Source: Bacteroidota bacterium (GTDB taxonomy: Bacteria > Bacteroidota > Bacteroidia > Bacteroidales > F082). Taken from it: a DNA stretch of 32,129 bases. Under the pieces are notes generated by a model that saw only the letters and a list, made by a program, of their open reading frames with translations, had not been told where the DNA came from and did not search any database. The position numbers and the translations under genes were made by a program. The stretch is taken from assembly GCA_947505205.1 (NCBI GenBank), contig CANNKD010000013.1:1-32129 (forward strand), read 5' to 3'. Positions 25,140-32,123 of this stretch are shown here, in pieces; position 1 is the first letter of the stretch, and each line of letters begins with the position of its first letter.

Positions 25140-25733
25140 ATGAATACAGAAAATAATACATCAAAAAGCAATACACCTGAATATGAGATTGATACGCTTA
25201 CAAACACGCGGTTAATCAAAGACCATGAATATGACGGCATCAAAGAATTAGATAATGATTTACCACCATGGTGGAAATGGCTTTTTATCCTGACCATTGT
25301 GTTTGCTGTGGTATATCTGGTTCGATTGTTCGTTTTTCAATCAGACGATTTGATTCAGAATAGTGAATATAAAGCTGAAATGGCTAATTTTAAACCTAAA
25401 GAAGCAATACCATTTGAAGTGATTCTTCTCACAGATGAGATTTCACTCGCTGCTGGTAAGGAAACCTGGACTAAAATTTGCTCAGTTTGTCATCTTATGG
25501 ATGGCGGTGGTTTAGTTGGCCCAAATATGACCGACAAATACTGGATACATGGTAATAAAGTTAACGACCTATTCAATACTGTTACAACTGGATATCCTGA
25601 CAAAGGAATGATTTCTTATAAGGAACAGCTATCTCCCAAACAACGGCTTGAAGTAACTAGTTATATATTAACTAAGATTCAAGGCACTACACCTATTACA
25701 CCTAAAGCGCCACAAGGCGATCTGTATGAATAA
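25140..25733 (+). CDS. ccoP: cbb3 oxidase cytochrome subunit CcoP, monohaem
   Basis: A 197-residue membrane-anchored cytochrome c. The CcoP-type N-terminal domain reads HEYDGIKELDNDLPPWWKWLFILTIVFAVVYLV, with the helix at about residues 42-65. A class I cytochrome domain follows with the single haem site ICSVCHLMDGGGLVGPNMTDKYW (C114) and a probable Met ligand in DKGMISYKEQLSP. Proteobacterial CcoP has two haem domains and about 300 residues; this one lacks a second CxxCH. It should accept electrons from the periplasmic cytochromes for CcoNO. It ends the structural cbb3 block and is followed by a very strong terminator. Confidence 0.92.
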   Translation: MNTENNTSKSNTPEYEIDTLTNTRLIKDHEYDGIKELDNDLPPWWKWLFILTIVFAVVYLVRLFVFQSDDLIQNSEYKAEMANFKPKEAIPFEVILLTDEISLAAGKETWTKICSVCHLMDGGGLVGPNMTDKYWIHGNKVNDLFNTVTTGYPDKGMISYKEQLSPKQRLEVTSYILTKIQGTTPITPKAPQGDLYE

Positions 25734-25764
25734 TCATATTACATACAAATTTTAAATTTTATTT

Positions 25765-25803
25765 CACACACCCCAATCTCAATGAGATTGGGGTGTGTGT
25801 TTT
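25765..25803 (+). terminator. Very strong terminator between ccoP and ccoG
   Basis: CACACACCCCAATCTCA and its exact reverse complement form a 17-bp perfect stem around one central base, followed by TTTT. It lies 31 bases after the ccoP stop and 32 before ccoG, with no obvious promoter in the remaining gap. Confidence 0.9.
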
Positions 25804-25835
25804 AATGCCATATACATCGAATAAAAATATCAATC

Positions 25836-27284
25836 ATGAACGAGATTGAACCAGAAGAACAACAATCAACCACTAACTATTTTCGCGATCGACAATCAAC
25901 AATAAGCGATGAAGGAAAGCGCATTTGGGTCTATCCCAAAAAACCAAAAGGTAAACTACACCGCAGGAGATGGTGGTTTGCGGTTTTTTTACTGACACTA
26001 TTATTTGCAGGACCATGGATTAAATTTAATGGCGAACCATTCATGCTATTAAACATCATCGAAAGAAAATTTATTCTATTCGGCCAGCTTTTTTGGCCAC
26101 AAGATTTCCATCTGGTTGTGCTTTTAGTGATTACAGGAATTGTGTTTATCATTTTATTTACAGTCATTTTTGGACGGCTATTCTGTGGCTGGGCTTGTCC
26201 ACAGACCATTTTCATGGAATTCGTTTTCCGGAAAATTGAATACCTGATTGAAGGCGATGCGCATGAGCAAAAAAAACTTAATCGTCTTGATTGGAACTTT
26301 GAGAAAATATGGAAAAAGACACTAAAACATGCAATGTTTTTTTTAATTGCATTTGCCATTTCAAATACTTTTTTGGCTTATATAATTGGCATTGACCAAC
26401 TTAAAGTCCTTATCACTGATGGGCCACTGCCACATTTAGGTGTCTTTATTGCCTTAATTGTTTTTTCGGGTATTTTCTATTTTGTATTTGCTTTTTTTCG
26501 TGAACAGGTTTGCATTATCGCTTGTCCTTACGGGCGTCTGCAAGGTGTTTTGTTGGATGATAAATCAATAATTGTTGCTTATGATTACAAAAGAGGTGAA
26601 CCCAGAGGAAAACATAATCCATTAGAGAACAGAGATTTAACTTCAAAAGGTGATTGTATTGATTGTTCAAACTGTGTTACTGTTTGCCCAACGGGTATTG
26701 ACATCAAAAACGGAACCCAACTTGAATGCATCAATTGTACTGCATGTATCGATGCGTGTAATGCAATTATGAAAAGAATAAATAAACCATCGGACTTGAT
26801 CCGTTACGAATCCGAAAAGGGAATTCAACAAGGGCAGGAAGCTGTTTTTAATGCCCGTACCATCGCCTATTCATTTGTTTTAACCGTATTGTTAATGGTA
26901 ATTGCAATACTCTTTACACTTCGGACTGATGTTGAAGCAACGATTGTACGTGCGCCAGGAACACTTTTTCAAGAATACGGACCGGATAAATATGCAAATA
27001 TTTATAAGATTCAACTCGTAAACAAAACACGGAATACATTGCCAATCGATATGAAAATCAATTCAGAAATGGGTGAAGTTGTCTTGTTAGGCAGACCAAT
27101 TATTGTTGAGGCTGGCAAAGTTTCTGAAACCGACTTCATGGTTGTTATTTCTAAGGACAAGCTACATTCGAGCAGCAATAAAATTGAGATAGGTTTGTAT
27201 TCAAATAAGAAGTTGATTACCGAATATACTACTAATTTTGTCGGACCAAATAAACTTGATAAACATCCTGAAAATGAAGATTAA
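25836..27284 (+). CDS. ccoG: Cytochrome oxidase accessory protein CcoG
   Basis: A 482-residue polyferredoxin membrane protein of the CcoG/FixG/RdxA family, which has been tied to copper reduction during cbb3 assembly. Features: a cytoplasmic N-terminus ending KLHRRRWWFAVFLLTLLF; helices with FGRLFCGWACPQTIFMEFVFRKIEYLIEG; FREQVCIIACPYGRLQGVL; and two [4Fe-4S] motifs, CIDCSNCVTVCPTGIDIKNG and CINCTACIDACNAIMKR. A further helix (FVLTVLLMVIAILFTL) and a periplasmic Ig-like domain (LVNKTRNTLPIDMKI onward) follow. It overlaps ccoH by 11 bases, implying coupling. Expression must come from readthrough of the upstream terminator or an unseen promoter. Confidence 0.96.
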   Translation: MNEIEPEEQQSTTNYFRDRQSTISDEGKRIWVYPKKPKGKLHRRRWWFAVFLLTLLFAGPWIKFNGEPFMLLNIIERKFILFGQLFWPQDFHLVVLLVITGIVFIILFTVIFGRLFCGWACPQTIFMEFVFRKIEYLIEGDAHEQKKLNRLDWNFEKIWKKTLKHAMFFLIAFAISNTFLAYIIGIDQLKVLITDGPLPHLGVFIALIVFSGIFYFVFAFFREQVCIIACPYGRLQGVLLDDKSIIVAYDYKRGEPRGKHNPLENRDLTSKGDCIDCSNCVTVCPTGIDIKNGTQLECINCTACIDACNAIMKRINKPSDLIRYESEKGIQQGQEAVFNARTIAYSFVLTVLLMVIAILFTLRTDVEATIVRAPGTLFQEYGPDKYANIYKIQLVNKTRNTLPIDMKINSEMGEVVLLGRPIIVEAGKVSETDFMVVISKDKLHSSSNKIEIGLYSNKKLITEYTTNFVGPNKLDKHPENED

Positions 27285-27714
27285 CTGGGGAACAAAGTTA
27301 GCCATTGCTATGGCAGCGTTCATGATAATGATCACAACTTTTGTTGTTTTGATGATGCGTGAGGATATCAGTCTTGTTGAAACTGACTATTATCCAAAAG
27401 GACAGCAATATCAAGAAATAATTGATAAAAAACAGCATTCAAGTGAGTTAAAAGATTCACTTTCTGTTGTTTATAAAGATGATAAGATAAATATCCATTT
27501 CCCCGCAAACATGGATTTTCATCAAATATCAGGTAAAGTTCAGCTTTACAACCGAATGAGCAGCAAACTTGATCTATATGTTAATCTACTTCCGGACTCC
27601 ACAAATACTTTCGGTTTTAAAACAGTAGGTATTCATGGGAGGTATGTTGTTAAAATTGAGTGGAATTATCAGGGGATTTCTTATTTCAATGAAGAACCAT
27701 TAACAATCAAATAA
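27274..27714 (+). CDS. ccoH: FixH/CcoH family protein
   Basis: A 146-residue protein with an N-terminal membrane helix (TKLAIAMAAFMIMITTFVVLMM) and the typical following block EDISLVETDYYPKGQQYQEIIDKKQHS. Next comes a small periplasmic beta domain ending GRYVVKIEWNYQGISYFNEEPLTIK. FixH/CcoH assists cbb3 assembly, associated with CcoI in other bacteria. I use ATG 27274 instead of the track's TTG 27238: it gives MKINWGTK, a normal start directly before the helix, and an 11-base overlap with ccoG. The stop TAA is followed immediately by the ATG of the TauE-like gene. Confidence 0.93.
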   Translation: MKINWGTKLAIAMAAFMIMITTFVVLMMREDISLVETDYYPKGQQYQEIIDKKQHSSELKDSLSVVYKDDKINIHFPANMDFHQISGKVQLYNRMSSKLDLYVNLLPDSTNTFGFKTVGIHGRYVVKIEWNYQGISYFNEEPLTIK

Positions 27715-28449
27715 ATGTTACCACTTTACACAGCTTTTACCATCGGCCTAATTGGAAGTTTACATTGCATCGGAATGTGCGGTCCGATAGCCATTGCACT
27801 TCCATTAGGTTCAAAAGGTTTCGGCAATCGTTTAACTGGCACTTTATTATATAATCTGGGACGAATTATTACCTACGGCATACTTGGATCCTTGTTTGGT
27901 TTATTAGGAAAAGGTTTTGAAATGGCCGGAATTCAACGATGGGTTTCAATCACAGCCGGAATTATGATGATTTCCTGGATATTATTTCCAATACTATTTC
28001 ATCGCAAATTTTTAAACTTGAATTTTGGTGACAGTGCAGTGAATTCTCTCATTTCAAAACTAAGGAAACTATTTGGTAAACAATCATTTATAAACTTATT
28101 TCTCATTGGTTTATTGAATGGATTGTTACCTTGTGGATTGGTTTACGTTGCCATAGCAGGTGCCATAAATACAAACGATCCAATTCAGGGTGTGTTTTTC
28201 ATGATGCTGTTTGGAATTGGCACTCTACCGATTATGGCCAGTGTTTCCATTTTAGGTAATGTAATGAGTCTGGCAGTTAGAAATAAAATTTCAAAAATAA
28301 TTCCAGTTTTCATCATAACATTAGGTATTATATTCATTATCAGAGGATTAACACTCGGTATTCCGTATATAAGCCCTAAACAAGAGGCTTTAAATCCGGC
28401 AAAAGAGGTAAAAATAGAAGGTTCTTGCTGTAGCCCAAAAAGCAATTAA
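27715..28449 (+). CDS. TauE/SafE-like membrane protein, probable copper handling
   Basis: A 244-residue protein with six or so transmembrane helices of the SafE/DsbD-like type (cytochrome biogenesis membrane family). The N-terminal AFTIGLIGSLHCIGMCGPIAIALPLG and middle FLIGLLNGLLPCGLVYVAIAGAI are the two conserved half-repeats, with His/Cys/Met residues well placed for metal relay. Members adjacent to ccoGH are thought to help supply copper to cbb3 oxidase. The start ATG abuts the ccoH stop (TAAATG), so translation is probably coupled. An uncommon feature is the soluble tail ending EGSCCSPKSN. No terminator is seen before the next promoter. Confidence 0.88.
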   Translation: MLPLYTAFTIGLIGSLHCIGMCGPIAIALPLGSKGFGNRLTGTLLYNLGRIITYGILGSLFGLLGKGFEMAGIQRWVSITAGIMMISWILFPILFHRKFLNLNFGDSAVNSLISKLRKLFGKQSFINLFLIGLLNGLLPCGLVYVAIAGAINTNDPIQGVFFMMLFGIGTLPIMASVSILGNVMSLAVRNKISKIIPVFIITLGIIFIIRGLTLGIPYISPKQEALNPAKEVKIEGSCCSPKSN

Positions 28450-28462
28450 TCTATAATTATTT

Positions 28463-28502
28463 AGAATCATTCTTTCAATCTGAAAAAGATTCTTTACTTT
28501 TG
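28463..28502 (+). promoter_or_regulatory. Promoter with inverted repeat before the cytochrome c gene
   Basis: TACTTTTG at 28495-28502 is an exact -7 box with a TTTC 18 bases upstream. The -33/-7 spacer overlaps an inverted repeat AGAATC (28463-28468) and GATTCT (28488-28493), which also encloses TTTCA-ATC-TGAAA. The repeat could be an operator. Confidence 0.5.
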
Positions 28503-28528
28503 CATCAAATTCAAATTAAATTAATACA

Positions 28529-28990
28529 ATGAAAATCACCAAATTAATCATGATTGGCGCTCTTAGCGTCGGATTCGCATTATCAATGCAAAGTTGTGGC
28601 GGAAGTGCCGATTCCAAAAAAGAGGCAACACAAACAGAAGTTAAAGCAGCATCTACCAATCCTTATGCAGCCGGCGAAAAAATTTATATGGCAAAATGTA
28701 TTGTCTGTCATCAAGCCAATGGCGAAGGCATCGCAGTTGCTTTCCCTCCTTTAAAAAACTCAGATTACTTGTTTGCTGACAAGGTTCGTGCAGTTGCCCA
28801 GGCTTTAAATGGATCGAACCATGAAATTGTTGTGAATGGACTAAAATACAATGCACCAATGCCACAACAAGTTGGCACAAAGGAAGAAGCCGTTGCCGTA
28901 ATTAACTATGTATTAAATACGTGGGGAAACAACGGTGGAACTGTAACTTTGGAAGATGTTAAAGACGTTGTAATCGATCCAAGAATCTGA
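28529..28990 (+). CDS. Monohaem lipoprotein cytochrome c
   Basis: A 153-residue class I cytochrome c. The signal peptide ends in a lipobox-like ALSMQSC (Cys about 23). A short Ser/Lys/Thr linker follows, then the haem domain NPYAAGEKIYMAKCIVCHQANGEGIAVAFPPL (C57) with a probable Met ligand in KYNAPMPQQ. It should be anchored on the periplasmic face or outer membrane and could shuttle electrons from alternative complex III to the cbb3 and/or aa3-type oxidases on either side. It has its own promoter with an inverted repeat and lies 7 bases upstream of a DUF4920 lipoprotein, with which it forms a two-gene unit closed by a terminator. Confidence 0.9.
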   Translation: MKITKLIMIGALSVGFALSMQSCGGSADSKKEATQTEVKAASTNPYAAGEKIYMAKCIVCHQANGEGIAVAFPPLKNSDYLFADKVRAVAQALNGSNHEIVVNGLKYNAPMPQQVGTKEEAVAVINYVLNTWGNNGGTVTLEDVKDVVIDPRI

Positions 28991-28997
28991 TTATAAG

Positions 28998-29501
28998 ATG
29001 TTTAAAATTAAATTATTTCTCGTATCCCTTGCCCTATTGAGTCTGTTTGTCAGCTTTTCCTGCTGCAATAAAAATTCAAAAAAGACCAAGGAAGGTGCTG
29101 AAGCTGTTCTCACAACCGATTCAACTCACTTTGGAGCAATGATAACGAAAGATGGAGCAAAAGACATTCAGGAACTGGCCACCTTATTCACAACTGATAC
29201 AGTTAAAATTAAGGTATTCGGAATAGCGAAAGAAGTTTGTCAACACAGTGGATGCTGGCTTACTTTAGCATACAAAGACGGTGAAATTCTGGTAAATATG
29301 AAAAATCATGAATTTTCAGTACCAAAAGACCTAGTTGGAAAAACCGTTTGGGCTGAAGGACTTGCTGTTCGCGAACTTATTGACGTTAATACACAGAGAA
29401 AGATGGCTAATGAAAATGGTCGTCCACAAGCTGAAATTGATGCAATTATTGATCCGATTTACGATTATTCCATAGAAGCCGATGGCGTTATTGTGAAATA
29501 A
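28998..29501 (+). CDS. DUF4920 family lipoprotein
   Basis: A 167-residue lipoprotein with signal and lipobox LFVSFSC/C (Cys about 22-23). The domain shows the DUF4920 pattern: FGAMITKDGAKDIQELATLF, then EVCQHSGCWLTLAYKDGEILVNMKNHEFSVPKDLVGKTVWAEGLAV. The two Cys with intervening QHSG, plus His in KNHEF, resemble a redox or metal site. Function is not established. Placement between a cytochrome c and a SCO copper chaperone, in an oxidase region, makes a role in copper delivery or thiol redox during oxidase assembly plausible, but this is inference. It ends its transcription unit at a strong terminator. Confidence 0.85.
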   Translation: MFKIKLFLVSLALLSLFVSFSCCNKNSKKTKEGAEAVLTTDSTHFGAMITKDGAKDIQELATLFTTDTVKIKVFGIAKEVCQHSGCWLTLAYKDGEILVNMKNHEFSVPKDLVGKTVWAEGLAVRELIDVNTQRKMANENGRPQAEIDAIIDPIYDYSIEADGVIVK

Positions 29502-29519
29502 AATAATAAAACTCCACTG

Positions 29520-29552
29520 AAAGACCGTTCTTTTCAGAACGGTCTTTTTTTT
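29520..29552 (+). terminator. Terminator after the DUF4920 gene
   Basis: AAGACCGTTCT and AGAACGGTCTT form an 11-bp perfect stem with a TTTC loop, followed by a run of T. It closes the cytochrome c-DUF4920 unit. Confidence 0.92.
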
Positions 29553-29650
29553 ATGTCAAAAACTGTAATTAGAAAAACTCGATTACATTGAATTTTAGTG
29601 CCTTATAAATATTGATTGACTAAATATTTCAATTTATTTTTCACGAATTG

Positions 29651-29708
29651 TTGAACTTATTTAGATTTATTCTAAATTAGCGCATTGATTTTGAACATAA
29701 AATCAATG
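29651..29708 (+). promoter_or_regulatory. Promoter/leader with two inverted repeats before SCO-cox1
   Basis: TTG at 29651-29653, 19 bases, TAAATTAG at 29673-29680 is a near-consensus Bacteroidota promoter. ATTTAGA (29659-29665) and TCTAAAT (29671-29677) form a palindrome overlapping the -7 box. Right after it, CATTGATTTT (29683-29692) and AAAATCAATG (29699-29708) form a 10-bp perfect hairpin with loop GAACAT near the predicted transcript start. No T-run follows, so it is not a terminator. Confidence 0.5.
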
Positions 29709-29721
29709 TATATATTTAATT

Positions 29722-30516
29722 ATGAAATACTTATATTTTTCAAAACAAATAATTTTATTCATAATTTTGGGTTTCACGGTTCTGACTCATGAACTCAAAG
29801 CACAGGATGAACAATTAGGTGTTTATGAAAAGCTCGATACATTCTTGCCAGATAGCCTTATTTTCACTGATGATCATTTCAATAAAATTGATTTAAAAAC
29901 TGCGATTGATAAGCCAACAGTTTTGGCGATGGTCTATTATGAATGTCCGGGAATTTGCACACCATTGTTAAATGGATTAGCCGAGGTGGTTCACCGTTCA
30001 GAAATGGAATTAGGCAATGATTATCAGGTTTTCACTGTGAGCTTCAACCATTTGGAAAATAGCGTCTTAGCATCAAAAAAGAAGAAAACTTACCTCAAAT
30101 TGGCCGAAAAAGAAAATTATCCCCAAGGTTGGCAATTTTTCACTGGCGACAGCCTCATGATTCAGAAATTATTACAATCAATCGGTTATTATGTAAAGCA
30201 GGAAGGCAAAGAATTTGTTCATCCGGCAACCTTGGTAGTGATTGGCAAAAACGGTAAAATAACCAGGTATTTACATGGCACAGATTTCCTGCCTTTCGAT
30301 CTGAAAATGGCTGTGGTCGAAGCTGCGGAAGGTCGTTCAGGACCAACCATCAACAAGGTACTCGAATTTTGTTTTAGCTATGATGCTAAAGGTAAAAAAT
30401 ACGTTTTTAATATGACAAAAATCTCAGGATCTATTATTATACTGATGGCTGGAATATTATTAACATCGCTCATCGTTTCCGAAAAAAGAAAGAAGAAAAT
30501 CAAAAATTTAGATTAA
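29722..30516 (+). CDS. SCO1/SenC-type copper chaperone
   Basis: A 264-residue periplasmic thioredoxin-like protein that delivers copper to cytochrome oxidase (CuA or CuB site). Visible are an N-terminal signal (IILFIILGFTVLTHELKAQ), the copper-binding CPGIC at 75-79 in YYECPGICTPLLNGLAEV, VFTVSFNHLE, and the third ligand His167 in EFVHPATLVVIGKNGKI. A membrane helix at the C-terminus (SGSIIILMAGILLTSLIV) with a basic tail would anchor it with the domain facing the periplasm. This differs from the common N-terminal anchor. It lies 5 bases before the oxidase subunit I gene, so the pair is cotranscribed. Confidence 0.93.
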   Translation: MKYLYFSKQIILFIILGFTVLTHELKAQDEQLGVYEKLDTFLPDSLIFTDDHFNKIDLKTAIDKPTVLAMVYYECPGICTPLLNGLAEVVHRSEMELGNDYQVFTVSFNHLENSVLASKKKKTYLKLAEKENYPQGWQFFTGDSLMIQKLLQSIGYYVKQEGKEFVHPATLVVIGKNGKITRYLHGTDFLPFDLKMAVVEAAEGRSGPTINKVLEFCFSYDAKGKKYVFNMTKISGSIIILMAGILLTSLIVSEKRKKKIKNLD

Positions 30517-30521
30517 TTAAA

Positions 30522-32123
30522 ATGGCAGCAACAACTGAATTGAATTTTTTTCAGGCAAAAAAGGGTATTTTTTCCTGGATTTTTAGCGTCGATCACAAGC
30601 GGATCGCCCTGCTATACTTGTATTCGATTGTCACATTTTTCCTTGTTGGAGCAACGCTCGGTGTTCTGATGCGGCTTGAATTGCTAAACCCTGGCAAAGA
30701 CCTGTTTGAAGCAAAAACATACAATCAGATATTTACGGTTCATGGCGTTCTAATGATCTTTTTGTTTATTATCCCAAGTATTCCGGCTGTTTTTGGAAAT
30801 TTCTTTCTGCCAATTATGCTTGGCACAGACGATGTTTCCTTTCCCAGATTAAATTTACTTTCCTGGTGGATCTATATTATTGGAGCATTTATGGTATTAT
30901 CAACGCTGCTATTTGGGGATGGACCAGCCGACACCGGTTGGACATTTTACGCACCGTACAGTGTTCGAACCGGAACGAATGTTACGATGTCAGTTTTAGC
31001 TGCATTTGTTTTAGGATTTTCATCTATCCTCACAGGATTAAATTTTATTGTAACTATTCATCGTTTACGAACTCCGGGAATGACATTTTTTAAAATGCCA
31101 TTGTTCGCATGGTCTTTGTATGCGACTTCATGGATTCAATTACTTGCTACACCAATTATTGGTATTACGCTGTTAATGATTGTTGCTGAACGTTTTCTGG
31201 GTGTTGGATTATTTGATCCTTCTATTGGCGGTGATCCAATTTTATACCAGCACCTGTTCTGGATTTACTCGCACCCGGCAGTTTATATAATGGCATTACC
31301 GGCCTTTGGTATCATTTCAGAATTGTTACCAACATTCACACAACGCACCATATTCGGTTACAAAGCCATCGCCTTTTCAAGTTTAGCAATCGCATTTGTC
31401 GGCTATTTCGTTTGGGGACATCATATGTTTACTACAGGCATGAGTGGAGCAGCAAGAATTGTTTTCTCGGTGATGACATTTTTAGTTGCCATTCCTACTG
31501 CTATCAAAGTATTCAACTGGGTTGCAACTCTTTACAAAGGTTCTATTAATGTGCAGCCTCCGTTATTGTACGCTCTCGGATTTATATTTCAGTTTATGAT
31601 CGGTGGATTATCGGGTTTACTTTTAGGAGCACTCGCATCAGATATTCATTTGCACGATACCTATTTTGTAGTGGGTCACTTTCATTATGTGATGTTCGGC
31701 GGAACAGGTTTTGCTTTCTTCGGCGCATTGCATTATTGGTATCCGAAAATCTGGGGAAAAATGTATAATAAGCTTGTTGCAAATATTGCCTTTTTCATTT
31801 TATTTATTGGATTCAATACTTTGTATTTCCCTATGTTCGTTTCCGGATTGATGGGAATGCCACGTCGTTATTACGATTATCTGCCTGTTTTCCATGTTCC
31901 AAACATGATTAGCACCTATGGATCCTGGATTTTAGCAGTCGGTTTATTGCTAATGATCGGGAATCTTATTGCCGGATATTTCACTTCAAAAGAAGACGTT
32001 GGTCGAAATTATTGGAATGGAATCACCCTGGAGTGGCAAACACTCTCACCTCCACCGGTACAAAATTTTGATAAAGTGCCTGAAATACCAAAAGGCGGAC
32101 CTTATGATTTCGACAACAAGTAA
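30522..32123 (+). CDS. ctaD: Cytochrome c oxidase subunit I, A2-type haem-copper oxidase
   Basis: A 533-residue complete subunit I with about 12 helices. Haem a/a3 and CuB ligands are seen in FTVHGVLMIFLF, the active-site HPAVY, the HH pair in FVWGHHMFTTGMSG, and HDTYFVVGHFHYVMFGG (from H378). The helix VI motif is YSHPAVY (249-255), not GHPEVY. The missing Glu replaced by Tyr-Ser marks the A2 subfamily, as in Rhodothermus caa3. The ending GMPRRYYDYLP and QTLSPPPVQNFDKVPE is normal for aa3-type enzymes. SCO precedes it by 5 bases. The window ends 6 bases after its stop, so subunits II and III, if linked, lie outside. Confidence 0.95.
   Translation: MAATTELNFFQAKKGIFSWIFSVDHKRIALLYLYSIVTFFLVGATLGVLMRLELLNPGKDLFEAKTYNQIFTVHGVLMIFLFIIPSIPAVFGNFFLPIMLGTDDVSFPRLNLLSWWIYIIGAFMVLSTLLFGDGPADTGWTFYAPYSVRTGTNVTMSVLAAFVLGFSSILTGLNFIVTIHRLRTPGMTFFKMPLFAWSLYATSWIQLLATPIIGITLLMIVAERFLGVGLFDPSIGGDPILYQHLFWIYSHPAVYIMALPAFGIISELLPTFTQRTIFGYKAIAFSSLAIAFVGYFVWGHHMFTTGMSGAARIVFSVMTFLVAIPTAIKVFNWVATLYKGSINVQPPLLYALGFIFQFMIGGLSGLLLGALASDIHLHDTYFVVGHFHYVMFGGTGFAFFGALHYWYPKIWGKMYNKLVANIAFFILFIGFNTLYFPMFVSGLMGMPRRYYDYLPVFHVPNMISTYGSWILAVGLLLMIGNLIAGYFTSKEDVGRNYWNGITLEWQTLSPPPVQNFDKVPEIPKGGPYDFDNK

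Noticed and set aside
27238-27273. TTG start for ccoH in the ORF track
   Set aside because: ATG 27274 places the membrane helix immediately after the start as is usual for FixH/CcoH.
29683-29708. 10-bp hairpin before SCO considered as a terminator
   Set aside because: No T-run follows, and it lies just after a promoter-like element.
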